This document shows, one piece after another, positions 23,401 through 32,527 of a DNA stretch of 64,000 nucleotides. A program made the position numbers and the translations under genes. Under the pieces are notes generated by a model. It worked only from the letters and a program-made list of their open reading frames with translations, was not told the origin of the DNA and did no database searches. Origin of the DNA: Tenacibaculum pacificus (lineage in GTDB: Bacteria; Bacteroidota; Bacteroidia; Flavobacteriales; Flavobacteriaceae); NCBI RefSeq assembly GCF_027941775.1, contig NZ_CP115917.1, forward strand, positions 471,001 to 535,000, read 5' to 3'. Numbering within the stretch: the stretch's first letter is position 1; each line of letters starts with the position of its first letter.

Positions 23401-24145
23401 TGATCTCAATCTGTTCGCTTGTTTTTCCAAATCTTCTTTCTCTGTTTTGATAATCTATTATAGCGTCAAAAAGGTGTTCTTTTCTAAAGTCTGGCCATAA
23501 TATATCTGTAAAATATAATTCAGCATAGGCCATTTGCCAAAGTAAAAAATTACTAATTCTTTGTTCTCCGCTTGTACGTATCATTAAATCAACGTCGGGC
23601 AAATTAAATGTATATAAATGGTTATTTATAATTTTTTCGTCTATTTTTTCAATATCGAGTTCGTTATTAACAACTTTTTTAGATATATTTCTGATTGTAT
23701 TAACAATTTCTTCTCTAGAACCATAGCTTAAAGCAAAGGTTAATGTAATTTTAGTGTTATTTTTAGTCTGATCAATAACCTGTGCTAGTATTTTTTGCGC
23801 ATTTTTAGGCAAACTGGTAATATTTCCAATTGCATTTATTTTTATGTTTTTACGCTGAAATTCAGGGAGTTCTTTTTTTAGAGTACTAACCATTAAGCTC
23901 ATTAATGCATCTACTTCTAGTTTTGGTCTGTTCCAATTTTCCGTAGAAAAAGCATATAAAGTAACAAATTGAACACCTACTTCAGATGCAGCATCTGCGG
24001 TTTCTCTAATAGCTGTTAATGCATTTCTGTGTCCAAAAATACGTTGCATTCCTTTACCTTTTGCCCATCTACCGTTACCGTCCATAATAACAGCGATATG
24101 ATTTGGTACTTTTTGCAAGTTAATGCGGTGTAATTTTTCTTCCAT
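23393..24145 (-). CDS. uppS: Isoprenyl transferase (undecaprenyl diphosphate synthase)
   Basis: Start taken at MEEKLHRINLQKVPNHIAVI; an in-frame ATG 27 bases upstream lies inside the previous gene. The family signatures are IAVIMDGNGRWAKGKGMQR (catalytic Asp plus the diphosphate-binding GNGRWA) and RTSGEQRISNFLLWQMAYAE. It extends farnesyl diphosphate to the C55 lipid carrier for peptidoglycan. It starts 2 bases after the DUF6089 stop and overlaps bamA by 8 bases. Confidence 0.96.
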   Translation of the reverse strand: MEEKLHRINLQKVPNHIAVIMDGNGRWAKGKGMQRIFGHRNALTAIRETADAASEVGVQFVTLYAFSTENWNRPKLEVDALMSLMVSTLKKELPEFQRKNIKINAIGNITSLPKNAQKILAQVIDQTKNNTKITLTFALSYGSREEIVNTIRNISKKVVNNELDIEKIDEKIINNHLYTFNLPDVDLMIRTSGEQRISNFLLWQMAYAELYFTDILWPDFRKEHLFDAIIDYQNRERRFGKTSEQIEINE

Positions 24146-24147
24146 AT

Positions 24148-24828
24148 TTATTCTGCCAATCCATTGTAACATGGTGGTCTTCCAAAGGTGTAAACTATAG
24201 AAATCCCTGTAAACATATATACATCATTTCCAGTGCCACCAAAGTTTAAGTTTTCTATTTTGTCTGTTGTATAATCTATATCATCTACTAAGGTAAATCG
24301 AACACCTGTTTCAAAAGCAATAGCAAAATGATCGTATAAACGACCTTTAATTCCAATACCTAAAGGTAATGAATAAGAAAATTTATTTTTTAAACGAGTA
24401 TTATTTGAATCCATTTCTTCAGAAGGACTAAAGTAATTGAAAGCTGATATTTCGGCTAAAATATATGGCGTAAAAGTTGTTTTATAATTACTGATATTAT
24501 AATCAAAAAAATTAAACTCCATCCCGAGAGCAACTTCATGTATGTTATTCGAAAATAGATTTCCCCTTTTTTGTCGATATAAATTATCTGAATCTTTATC
24601 ATCACCAGAAACAGGAATATAAGTATATGTTCCTCGAAGTGCTATTCTTGGGTTTAAATTGTACTTATACACTAATCCACCACCAACTTCATTAGGATAG
24701 ATATAATTGGTTCTACCAATATCTCCTATATAATTAGAACCCCCGACGAAAAAACCGATTTCGTGAGTTTGTGATTGTATTGTTATTGCTGTTAAAGCAA
24801 ATAATATGAATAGAAATTTTTTCTTCAT
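24148..24828 (-). CDS. DUF6089-family outer-membrane beta-barrel protein
   Basis: Signal peptide (FILFALTAITIQSQ), then THEIGFFVGGSNYIGDIGRT and repeated amphipathic strands (226 aa), ending in a barrel-type region with FTGISIVYTFGRP. This family is found upstream of uppS-bamA throughout Bacteroidota and is thought to be an outer-membrane protein of unknown role. Its conserved position suggests a link to envelope biogenesis. Confidence 0.82.
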   Translation of the reverse strand: MKKKFLFILFALTAITIQSQTHEIGFFVGGSNYIGDIGRTNYIYPNEVGGGLVYKYNLNPRIALRGTYTYIPVSGDDKDSDNLYRQKRGNLFSNNIHEVALGMEFNFFDYNISNYKTTFTPYILAEISAFNYFSPSEEMDSNNTRLKNKFSYSLPLGIGIKGRLYDHFAIAFETGVRFTLVDDIDYTTDKIENLNFGGTGNDVYMFTGISIVYTFGRPPCYNGLAE

Positions 24829-24930
24829 TATAAAATAGCACGCAAATATAGGAAAATGAATTTGCTTTAAAAGTTAATAAATGTCTTTTTGATTAACTTT
24901 TTTTAAAAGATTTATTGTGTGTAATCGGTA

Positions 24931-25827
24931 TTATAAGGATTCATTACGAGTATCTTCACCCCATAAAAGCTTGACTCTTAGTGTTTTTAAATGCGATTGA
25001 TCTTCTAATAAAATACTTTTTATAGTAAAATTAGCTTTTTGTATTTTAATTTTAGTGCCTTGAGGAACTGTAGTAATACGAGAATCAAGAGATATAAGAA
25101 AGTCTTTTTCACGAGCACTGACTTCTAAATTAATACAAGTATTATCAGGTATTACCATTGGTCTTGCATTTAAATTATGAGGAGCTATTGGTGTAATAAC
25201 AAAATTTTTAGCATTAGGTAAAATCACAGGACCATTACAGCTTAATGAGTATCCTGTAGACCCTGTTGGTGTGGCAATAATCAAACCATCTGCCCAATAA
25301 TTTGTTAGATATTCATCATTCAAAAAAGTTTTTACACCAATCATTGATGTGGTATTTCTACGTGCAATGGTTATTTCATTTAAAGCAAAATCTAAGTCAG
25401 TAAATTCATTTACTTGTGGAATTGTTGTTACCTGTAATAAAGTTCGTTCTTGAATAGAATATTTTTTTTCAAGTAATAAAGTTACAGCTTCTTTAATTTG
25501 ATCTTTTTGAACAGTAGCTAAAAAACCTAATCTACCAGTATTGATTCCTAAAATAGGAATATCTAAATCACGAATATAAGTAATAGCTCTTAATATTGTT
25601 CCATCGCCTCCGATAGAAAACAGCATGTCAAAAGAGTTTGACAAATCACTAAAATGTGAGTATGTAGGATATTTTTTTGTTAAAGAATTATTTTCAACTA
25701 AGAGATTGTAAAAATCTTGTTCAAAAAAAACAACAATATTATTTTTTTCTAATTCTGATAATAATAGTATAATTTCTTTTTCAGCTGAAATGGTATAGGA
25801 TTGACCGTAAATAGCTACTTTTTTCAA
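24931..25827 (-). CDS. nadK: NAD kinase
   Basis: Contains the NAD kinase motifs FSIGGDGTILRA (GGDG) and PILGINTGRLGFLA, plus the second-domain region TPTGSTGYSLSCNGPVI. At 298 aa it is complete. It phosphorylates NAD+ to NADP+ with ATP. It follows the CBS gene by 33 bases and precedes DUF6089-uppS-bamA, a conserved Bacteroidota order. Confidence 0.96.
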   Translation of the reverse strand: MKKVAIYGQSYTISAEKEIILLLSELEKNNIVVFFEQDFYNLLVENNSLTKKYPTYSHFSDLSNSFDMLFSIGGDGTILRAITYIRDLDIPILGINTGRLGFLATVQKDQIKEAVTLLLEKKYSIQERTLLQVTTIPQVNEFTDLDFALNEITIARRNTTSMIGVKTFLNDEYLTNYWADGLIIATPTGSTGYSLSCNGPVILPNAKNFVITPIAPHNLNARPMVIPDNTCINLEVSAREKDFLISLDSRITTVPQGTKIKIQKANFTIKSILLEDQSHLKTLRVKLLWGEDTRNESL

Positions 25828-25860
25828 TGTTTATAATATTTGGTTAACAAGTTTTGTGAA

Positions 25861-26520
25861 TTACATATTTAGGTATTTTCTTAAATATGCAGCTCTATCT
25901 TTTAATTCTTCTAAATAAAAATCATCTTCATGTCGTGTAACTACATTGTAGTCATATCTTCGGAAAGTTTGAATAATTTCATTTATTTCTTCAGTAATTA
26001 CTTTTAAAGTAACTTGAATATTGTCTTGATTTTCAGAACAAATATAAAGACCCAATAGTTTACCTCGACTAGTTTCAACTATTTGAGCAATTTGGCTCAT
26101 CGAATAATCATTTTTGTTTTTACTTACAATTAAAGTTTCACTTTCGTTGTGTAAAAAAGGACTATCTGCAAAAGCATCTAAAATATCGCTTAGCTCATAA
26201 TAACCAATATAATTCATTTCCTGATTTAAAATAGGAATTAAATTAGAATCATTATCTGCAAACAAAACAATTAAATCAAGTAATGTCGCTTTTTCATTAG
26301 AATGAAAGTTATCTAATAAATAAGAGTATTCACTTAATTTTTGGTCTTTACCCTCTATTGTTTGAATGTCACTTGCGGGTAAACAGCCAATTAGTTTTCC
26401 ATTTTCAACAATAGGAATATGAGTTATCGGTAAATTTTCACAGACTTCTTGAGCTCTTTTTACAGTGCTTTTTAAAGTAAGTGCTTTAATTTCGTCTAAT
26501 ATAAAGTCGTTGATATTCAT
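25861..26520 (-). CDS. CBS-domain protein
   Basis: Two CBS motifs occupy about residues 1-120 (THIPIVENGKLIGCLPASDI and LIPILNQEMNYIGYYELSDI). The rest, including SRGKLLGLYI and RRYDYNVVTRHEDD, resembles an ACT-like tail. CBS pairs bind adenosyl nucleotides and regulate attached or partner proteins. The gene stands first in the leftward nadK-bamA cluster and diverges from pdxJ. Its specific partner is unknown. Confidence 0.88.
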   Translation of the reverse strand: MNINDFILDEIKALTLKSTVKRAQEVCENLPITHIPIVENGKLIGCLPASDIQTIEGKDQKLSEYSYLLDNFHSNEKATLLDLIVLFADNDSNLIPILNQEMNYIGYYELSDILDAFADSPFLHNESETLIVSKNKNDYSMSQIAQIVETSRGKLLGLYICSENQDNIQVTLKVITEEINEIIQTFRRYDYNVVTRHEDDFYLEELKDRAAYLRKYLNM

Positions 26521-26554
26521 TACTACGAATATAGTTTAAAAAGTTTTAATGATT

Positions 26555-26562
26555 TATCTTTG
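26555..26562 (+). promoter_or_regulatory. Candidate -7 promoter element for pdxJ
   Basis: TATCTTTG matches TAnnTTTG, 18 bases before the pdxJ ATG, implying a very short leader. No strong -33 TTTG was found. Confidence 0.45.
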
Positions 26563-26579
26563 TAGCTTAATTTTATGAG

Positions 26580-27296
26580 ATGACAAAGTTAAGTGTAAAT
26601 ATAAATAAAATAGCTACGTTACGTAACTCTAGAGGTGGAAATACACCTAACTTATTACATGTAGCAACCGATATCGAAAATTTTGGTGCAGAAGGAATTA
26701 CAATTCATCCAAGACCTGATGAACGTCATATTCGTTATCAAGATGCATATGATTTAAAATCAATAGTTACTACAGAGTACAATATTGAAGGAAATCCGAT
26801 AGATAAATTTATGAAAATGGTTTTAGAAATAAAGCCAACTCAAGTAACTTTAGTACCTGATAGTGTTGATACGTTAACATCTAACGCAGGTTGGGATACC
26901 GTTGCAAATCAATCTTATTTAGAAGAAGTAATTGCCGAATTTAAAAATAACGGAATAAGGACTTCAATTTTTATTGATACAGATTTAAAATTGATTGAAG
27001 CTGCTGCAAAAACTGGTGCTGATAGAATTGAATTATATACCGAAGAATTTGCAACTCAATACGCTTTAGGAAATAAAGATGCAATAAAACCTTACACTGA
27101 AGCAGCTATTTTAGCAGATAAATTAGGCTTAGGAATTAATGCAGGACATGATTTGAGTTTAGAAAATATTAAGTTTTTCAAACAAAACATACCGAATTTA
27201 GCAGAGGTTTCTATTGGACATGCGCTTATTTCTGAATCTTTATACTTAGGATTAGAAAATGTCGTGAATATGTATCTTAATAAATTAAAAGGATAA
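26580..27296 (+). CDS. pdxJ: Pyridoxine 5'-phosphate synthase
   Basis: Condenses 1-deoxyxylulose 5-phosphate with 3-amino-2-oxopropyl phosphate to form the vitamin B6 ring. Signatures are [17 protein letters not shown] at the start, [14 protein letters not shown], and the phosphate-binding HDLSLEN with EVSIGHALI near the end. The 238-aa length is standard. It is divergent from the CBS gene and 13 bases ahead of the hydrolase gene, so the two are probably co-transcribed. Confidence 0.96.
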   Translation: MTKLSVNINKIATLRNSRGGNTPNLLHVATDIENFGAEGITIHPRPDERHIRYQDAYDLKSIVTTEYNIEGNPIDKFMKMVLEIKPTQVTLVPDSVDTLTSNAGWDTVANQSYLEEVIAEFKNNGIRTSIFIDTDLKLIEAAAKTGADRIELYTEEFATQYALGNKDAIKPYTEAAILADKLGLGINAGHDLSLENIKFFKQNIPNLAEVSIGHALISESLYLGLENVVNMYLNKLKG

Positions 27297-27309
27297 TTTA
27301 AATTGATAT

Positions 27310-28080
27310 ATGCAAATTTTACATTCTAGAATAGTAGGAGAAGGAAAGCCGTTGTTAATTTTGCACGGATACTTTGGTATGGGTGATAATTGGAAAACTC
27401 ATGCCAATAAATTTGCTGAAGATGGTTTTGAAGTACATTTAATAGATCAACGAAATCACGGACGTAGTTTTCATTCTGATGATTTTTATTACGAAGTATT
27501 GGTGGAAGATTTACATAGGTATATTGAGCATCATAATTTAACAGATGTTATTTTATTAGGGCATTCAATGGGAGGTAAAACAGCGATGTTATTTGCAACC
27601 GAATATCCTGATTTGGTAGAGCAGTTAGTAATTGCAGATATTTCTCCAAAAATGTATCCGCCACATCATCACGATATTTTAGACGCATTAAATTCTGTTG
27701 ATTTTACAGTACAAAATTCTCGAAAATTAATTGAAGAGCAATTAACTTCTTTAATTCCAGAACCAGGAATTCGACAATTTTTATTGAAAAGTGTATATCG
27801 AAAAACAAAAGAAGAGTTAGCATTTCGTTTTAATTTGAAATCGTTAACAGAAAACAATAATGAAGTAGGAGAGCCGTTGCCATCATTTACTGTTTTTGAA
27901 GGTGAAACTTTATTTTTAAAAGGTGCTAATTCAGGATATATTTCTGTAAATGAAGAACCAATTATTAGTGCACATTTTCCGAATTCAAAAATTGTAAGTA
28001 TAGCAAATTCAGGACATTGGTTACATGCTGAAAATCCAAAAGATTTTTATGCTGAGGTAATCAATTTTATTCTAAAATAA
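27310..28080 (+). CDS. Alpha/beta-fold hydrolase (YbfF-like esterase)
   Basis: Nucleophile Ser86 in LGHSMGGK, oxyanion region LHGYFGMGDNW, acid probably in the FEGETLFLKG region and catalytic His236 in NSGHWLHAENP. The 256 residues and DQRNHGRSFH match the YbfF/esterase branch. No signal peptide, so cytoplasmic. Natural substrate unknown. Confidence 0.9.
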   Translation: MQILHSRIVGEGKPLLILHGYFGMGDNWKTHANKFAEDGFEVHLIDQRNHGRSFHSDDFYYEVLVEDLHRYIEHHNLTDVILLGHSMGGKTAMLFATEYPDLVEQLVIADISPKMYPPHHHDILDALNSVDFTVQNSRKLIEEQLTSLIPEPGIRQFLLKSVYRKTKEELAFRFNLKSLTENNNEVGEPLPSFTVFEGETLFLKGANSGYISVNEEPIISAHFPNSKIVSIANSGHWLHAENPKDFYAEVINFILK

Positions 28081-28120
28081 ATAAATTCAAATATTTTTGA
28101 TTTTATCTTATTAATAAAAA

Positions 28121-28156
28121 AAACCTCACAGCATTTAAAAATCTGTGAGGTTTTTA
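28121..28156 (+). terminator. Rho-independent terminator after the hydrolase gene
   Basis: AAACCTCACAG/CTGTGAGGTTT stem (28121-28153) with a T-run. It ends the pdxJ-hydrolase unit. Confidence 0.8.
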
Positions 28157-28316
28157 CGTATTATTTTTTATTATCACTTAAATAATGGAAGAATATTAAT
28201 ATTATTTTTATTTAAGATTTTTTAACTAATAGATAATAAACATGACAAAATAGCAGTCTTTGATATTTGGTATAATTATCGCACTAAATAAAATGGCACA
28301 CTAAAAAAGTTAACAA

Positions 28317-28664
28317 ATGAAAATATTTTTAAAAATACTATTAACAGCATTAGCAGTTGTAATACTTGCAAATATATTACCAGGAATTTATGTTGGTAGT
28401 TATGTTACAGCAATAATTGTAGCAGTTGTAATAGCATTATTAAATATGTTTGTACGTCCGTTATTGGTGTTTTTTACATTACCTGCAACAATTTTAACGC
28501 TTGGATTATTTTTATTTGTAATCAATGCAATTATTATATTATTAGCAGGAAACCTTATAACAGGTTTTCAAGTAAACGGATTTTTTACAGCACTTTTGTT
28601 TAGTGTGTTGTTATCAGTATTCAGATCTTTTTTGTTTTCTTTATTAAAAGAAGATGAAAAATAA
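28317..28664 (+). CDS. Small YvlD/phage-holin-4_2-like membrane protein
   Basis: A 115-residue protein with four hydrophobic segments (about residues 4-22, 28-48, 53-76 and 85-108) and RPLLVFFTLPATILTLGLF, the hallmark of the PF04020 family. Despite the phage-holin label, chromosomal members are ordinary inner-membrane proteins of unknown role. No phage genes are nearby. It stands alone between two terminators. Confidence 0.85.
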   Translation: MKIFLKILLTALAVVILANILPGIYVGSYVTAIIVAVVIALLNMFVRPLLVFFTLPATILTLGLFLFVINAIIILLAGNLITGFQVNGFFTALLFSVLLSVFRSFLFSLLKEDEK

Positions 28665-28750
28665 CTGAAAACGAAAGACTTTCAAACCTTTTGTAGAAAA
28701 GGTAAAAATAAACTAATTTTACACCCGATTTTAAAGAAATATATTTAAAG

Positions 28751-30073
28751 ATGAATATTACAAAACAAAATGTAGATGCGTTAAACGCAGTTGTAAAGAT
28801 AGATATCGTTGCTGAAGATTATCAAGCAAAGGTAAATACTGAATTAGAAGCGCGTCGTAAAAAATCGACACATCCTGGTTTTAGAAAAGGAGAAGCGCCT
28901 ATGGATGTAATTAAAAAACAACACGAAATAGAAATCGTTGTAGAAGAAGTAAATAAACTTGTACAACAATCTTTAAATAAATTTTTAGGAGAAGAAAAGT
29001 TAGATCTTTTAGGAAATCCTTTACCAAAAGCAAATAAAGATTTTAACTGGAATGATAAAGATTTTTCTTTTGAATTCGAATTAGGATTAGCTCCTGAATT
29101 TGATGTAGATTTAGCTCCTGCAAAAAATATTACTAAATATAGTATTTTTGCAACAGATGAATTACTTGATAAAGAAATTGAAAATATCCAAGTTCGTTTT
29201 GGTAGTCAATTACCTGTTGATGCTGCAAATGAAGAAGCAAATGTAACTGGTACTTTTGTTAACGAAGCAAAAGAAATTAATCAAAAAGCAACTGTTTCTG
29301 TAAAAGAAATTAACGGAAAAGCAAACTTAGAGAAGTTTGTAGGTGCTAAAGCAGGTGATGTTTTAGAATTAGGAACAAAAGGTTTATTTGAAGACGCTCA
29401 TAAATTACAAGAAGTTTTAGGTGTTCCTCATGAAGCTGTTCACGCTTTAGATGTTAACGTATCTTTTACTATTGATGAAGTTACAAAAACGGAACCAGCT
29501 CCTTTAGAAAAAGATTTATTTGATAAATTATTTGTTGATGGAAGTGTAACTACTACTGCTGAATTAAAAGGTAAAATTAAAGAAGATGCTGAAAAGCAAT
29601 TCGAACAACATGCTGATCAGCAATTATTAAACGCAATTACTGAAAATTTAGTTCAGAATACTAAATTCGATTTACCATCAGCATTTTTACAAAAATGGTT
29701 ACAAACTGCAGGTGAAAAAGAATTAACTATTGATGAAGCTGCTGCTGAATACAATAAATCTGAAAAAGGATTACGTTACCAATTAATCGAAGGAAAGGTT
29801 ATGAGAGATAACGAAATCAAATTAGAATACCCTGAATTAGTAGAGTATGCTAAAGGATTTGTTCGTTCGCAAATGGCACAATTTGGTAATAATAATCCAG
29901 AGGAGAAAGAATTAAACGATATCGTTGGTAGAGTTTTACAAAATCAAGAAGAAGCTCATAAGTTACAATCTCAATTAATTAGCCATAAATTATTAGCTTT
30001 TTATAAAGAAAAAATGACTTTTGATACAAAAGAAGTTTCTTATGAAGACTTTGTTCAAGAAGTTTACAAATAA
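28751..30073 (+). CDS. tig: Trigger factor
   Basis: Ribosome-associated chaperone. The N-terminal domain has the ribosome-docking signature HPGFRKGEAPMDVI (residues about 41-54), followed by a weakly conserved PPIase-like middle and a helical C-terminal domain (440 aa). Placement directly before clpP and clpX is the classical tig-clpP-clpX order, although a terminator hairpin separates it from clpP here. Confidence 0.95.
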   Translation: MNITKQNVDALNAVVKIDIVAEDYQAKVNTELEARRKKSTHPGFRKGEAPMDVIKKQHEIEIVVEEVNKLVQQSLNKFLGEEKLDLLGNPLPKANKDFNWNDKDFSFEFELGLAPEFDVDLAPAKNITKYSIFATDELLDKEIENIQVRFGSQLPVDAANEEANVTGTFVNEAKEINQKATVSVKEINGKANLEKFVGAKAGDVLELGTKGLFEDAHKLQEVLGVPHEAVHALDVNVSFTIDEVTKTEPAPLEKDLFDKLFVDGSVTTTAELKGKIKEDAEKQFEQHADQQLLNAITENLVQNTKFDLPSAFLQKWLQTAGEKELTIDEAAAEYNKSEKGLRYQLIEGKVMRDNEIKLEYPELVEYAKGFVRSQMAQFGNNNPEEKELNDIVGRVLQNQEEAHKLQSQLISHKLLAFYKEKMTFDTKEVSYEDFVQEVYK

Positions 30074-30100
30074 TAGTTAAGTAAACTATTTAGATATTTA

Positions 30101-30128
30101 AAAACCTGAATTAATATTCAGGTTTTTT
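30101..30128 (+). terminator. Terminator after tig
   Basis: AAAACCTGAAT/ATTCAGGTTTT stem followed by T residues, between tig and clpP. Confidence 0.8.
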
Positions 30129-30205
30129 TAGGTATAAACTGTATTGATATACTAACTAAATAGTTCTTATATTTACATAATTATAACCCAAAAAACATTT
30201 TCAAA

Positions 30206-30865
30206 ATGGATTACGGAAAAGAATTCGAAAAATACGCAACAAAAGAGCACGGTATAAATAGTACATATTTAGGTAAAATTACAAGTAGTTTAACGCCATA
30301 CATTATGGAAGAGCGTCAAATGAACATTACTCAAATGGATGTTTTTTCTCGTTTAATGATGGACAGAATTATCTTTTTAGGTACTGGTGTTAATGACCAA
30401 GTAGCAAATGTAATTCAAGCGCAATTATTGTTCTTAGAAAGTGTAGATGCTAATAAAGATATTTCAATATATATCAATTCTCCAGGAGGTGGTGTGTATG
30501 CAGGATTAGGTATTTACGATACAATGCAATTTATTAAGCCAGATGTAGCTACAATTTGTACAGGTATGGCTGCTTCTATGGGAGCTGTATTAATGTGTGC
30601 TGGTGCTAAAGGAAAACGTTCTGCGTTACCACATTCACGTATTATGATTCACCAACCAATGGGAGGTGCACAAGGTCAAGCTTCTGATATGGAAATTACC
30701 GTAAAAGAAATAGGAAAGTTAAAAACTGAATTATATGATATTATAGCAGATCATTCAGGGCAAACTTTTGAAAAAGTACAAGAAGATTCTGATAGAGATT
30801 ATTGGATGAAAGCCGATGAAGCGAAAGCTTACGGAATGGTAGATGAAATTTTAAAAAGAAAATAA
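30206..30865 (+). CDS. clpP: ATP-dependent Clp protease proteolytic subunit
   Basis: Serine protease that forms two stacked heptamers and partners with ClpX. Nucleophile Ser124 is in GMAASMGA and His149 in MIHQPMGG, with the Asp farther on. INSPGGGVYAGLGIYDTMQ is the strand lining the active site. Length 219 aa is complete. It is followed 98 bases later by clpX. Confidence 0.97.
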   Translation: MDYGKEFEKYATKEHGINSTYLGKITSSLTPYIMEERQMNITQMDVFSRLMMDRIIFLGTGVNDQVANVIQAQLLFLESVDANKDISIYINSPGGGVYAGLGIYDTMQFIKPDVATICTGMAASMGAVLMCAGAKGKRSALPHSRIMIHQPMGGAQGQASDMEITVKEIGKLKTELYDIIADHSGQTFEKVQEDSDRDYWMKADEAKAYGMVDEILKRK

Positions 30866-30894
30866 TTTTTCTTAATTACCAATACAATTAATGG

Positions 30895-30931
30895 CTCTTT
30901 TTATACGTAAGCTATAAAAAGAGTTTCATTT
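30895..30931 (+). terminator. Terminator-like hairpin after clpP
   Basis: CTCTTTTTATA/TATAAAAAGAG stem with a 7-base loop and a following T-run. It probably lowers read-through into clpX, which would then need some promoter of its own. Confidence 0.65.
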
Positions 30932-30963
30932 TTTTTAATAATTGAGAATAACAAGTTAGTCAA

Positions 30964-32202
30964 ATGTCGAAAGAAGAAAACTTACAATGTTCCTTTTGTG
31001 GGCGTAAAAAGCCAGAAACAGATTTATTAATTGCTGGTATGGATGCCCATATTTGTGATAAATGTATTGAGCAAGCTCACGGAATTGTAGAAGAAGAAGT
31101 AACTGAAGCAATAGAATCAAGTTTACCAAAAGATTTAACCCTAAAAAAGCCAAAAGAAATTAAAGCATTTTTAGATGAATATATTATTGGGCAAGACGAA
31201 ACTAAAAAAGGAATGTCGGTAGCTGTATATAATCACTATAAAAGATTATTACAAATTAAAGACGACGAAGATGATATAGAAATTGAAAAATCTAACATTG
31301 TTTTAGTAGGTGAAACTGGTACTGGTAAAACATTAATAGCTCGTACAATTGCTAGAATGTTAAACGTACCTTTTTCTATTGTTGATGCCACTGTTTTAAC
31401 TCAAGCAGGATATGTTGGTGAAGATGTTGAAAGCATTTTAAGTCGTTTATTACAAGCTGCTGATTATGATGTAGACAAAGCCGAAAGAGGAATTGTTTTT
31501 ATTGATGAAATTGATAAAATAGCTCGTAAAGGTGATAATCCTTCAATTACTCGTGATGTTTCAGGAGAAGGAGTACAACAAGCTTTATTAAAATTATTAG
31601 AAGGATCGGTTGTAAATGTTGCTCCTAAAGGAGGAAGAAAACACCCAGATCAAAAATTTATTGAAGTAAATACCAAAGATATTTTATTTATTGCTGGTGG
31701 TGCTTTTTCAGGAATTGAAAGAATAATCAGTAAGCGTTTAAATATGCAAGCAGTTGGTTATAGCGCTTCAATTGATGAAGATAAAGTAGATGAAACTAAT
31801 TTATTACAATATATTATTCCTTCGGATTTAAAATCGTTTGGATTAATTCCTGAAATTATTGGACGTTTACCTGTATTAAGTTACATGAATCCTTTAGATG
31901 CAAAAACATTACGTGCCATTTTAACAGAGCCTAAAAACTCTTTAATTAAGCAGTACACAAAGTTATTTGCTATGGATGATATTGCCTTTTCTTTATCAGA
32001 AGAAGCAATGGAATATATTGTAGAAAAAGCAATAGAATACAAATTAGGTGCACGTGGATTACGTTCATTATGTGAAGCTATTTTAACAGATGCAATGTTC
32101 GAAATGCCTAGTTCTGATGAAAAAGAATTAATTATTACCAAAGAATATGCAGAATCTAAAATAACAAAATCAGGAATTAAGAAATTAAAAGCAGTGTCTT
32201 AA
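30964..32202 (+). CDS. clpX: Clp protease ATP-binding subunit ClpX
   Basis: AAA+ unfoldase feeding ClpP. The N-terminal zinc domain keeps all four cysteines (CSFC and CDKC, residues about 9-34). Walker A is GETGTGKT, the region [18 protein letters not shown] contains the pore loop, and Walker B is IVFIDEID. The sensor and C-terminal domain GARGLRSL complete it (412 aa). Confidence 0.97.
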   Translation: MSKEENLQCSFCGRKKPETDLLIAGMDAHICDKCIEQAHGIVEEEVTEAIESSLPKDLTLKKPKEIKAFLDEYIIGQDETKKGMSVAVYNHYKRLLQIKDDEDDIEIEKSNIVLVGETGTGKTLIARTIARMLNVPFSIVDATVLTQAGYVGEDVESILSRLLQAADYDVDKAERGIVFIDEIDKIARKGDNPSITRDVSGEGVQQALLKLLEGSVVNVAPKGGRKHPDQKFIEVNTKDILFIAGGAFSGIERIISKRLNMQAVGYSASIDEDKVDETNLLQYIIPSDLKSFGLIPEIIGRLPVLSYMNPLDAKTLRAILTEPKNSLIKQYTKLFAMDDIAFSLSEEAMEYIVEKAIEYKLGARGLRSLCEAILTDAMFEMPSSDEKELIITKEYAESKITKSGIKKLKAVS

Positions 32203-32249
32203 ATTTTATTTAAACAAGTTTTTATGGCTGAGAAATCAAATCTGTCAAA

Positions 32250-32321
32250 CTGAATTTATTTCAGTTTCGCATCCTGATTTGCCTTAGTTCTTAGTTTTAT
32301 GTGATGCTGAAATAAATTCAG
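32250..32321. repeat. 15-base inverted repeat with 42-base loop downstream of clpX
   Basis: CTGAATTTATTTCAG (32250-32264) is exactly complementary to CTGAAATAAATTCAG (32307-32321), and flanking bases (GTCA.../...TGAC) extend the symmetry. It resembles intergenic inverted repeats that I believe are scattered in related genomes. No coding frame is present. Confidence 0.5.
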
Positions 32322-32340
32322 CATGACGTTTATATCTAAA

Positions 32341-32369
32341 AAAAACCATCAATATTTGATGGTTTTTTT
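32341..32369 (+). terminator. Terminator of clpX
   Basis: AAAAACCATCAA/TTGATGGTTTTT stem ending in a T-run. Confidence 0.8.
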
Positions 32370-32424
32370 GTTTTATAGATGTACTACTTTTATTAATTAT
32401 TATTTTAAAATATCAAAATAAACT

Positions 32425-32524
32425 AAAATGCCTAGCCCTGATTGAAGCAATTGTTTGAGCTCTTTTTTGTTTTTTTTAAACAAAAAAAGCGAGTGCGGAA
32501 AGCAGGAAATTGCTTCAAATTATT
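32425..32524 (+). repeat. Structured dispersed repeat, copy A
   Basis: About 100 bases nearly identical to the reverse complement of 58939-59050. The ends are ATGCCTAGCCCTGATTGAAG and AGCAGGAAATTGCTTC; the middle is an A/T hairpin of variable sequence. CCTG (32437-32440) can pair with CAGG (32503-32506), and GAAGCAATT with AATTGCTTC, in a crossing (pseudoknot) order. It fills the gap between the clpX terminator and the LRR gene. No protein is encoded. Confidence 0.75.
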
Positions 32525-32527
32525 TTT

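Noticed and set aside
23401..23430. Ten-residue N-terminal extension of BamA
   Set aside because: It starts at TTG inside uppS and would put a charged stretch before a perfect signal peptide that begins at ATG 23400.
24146..24172. Longer start for uppS
   Set aside because: The upstream ATG lies inside the end of the DUF6089 gene; family members begin near MEEKLHRI, and the next ATG gives natural 2-base spacing.
28317..28664. Phage holin, as a sign of prophage
   Set aside because: The family name is misleading; chromosomal YvlD-like members are widespread and no phage gene lies nearby.
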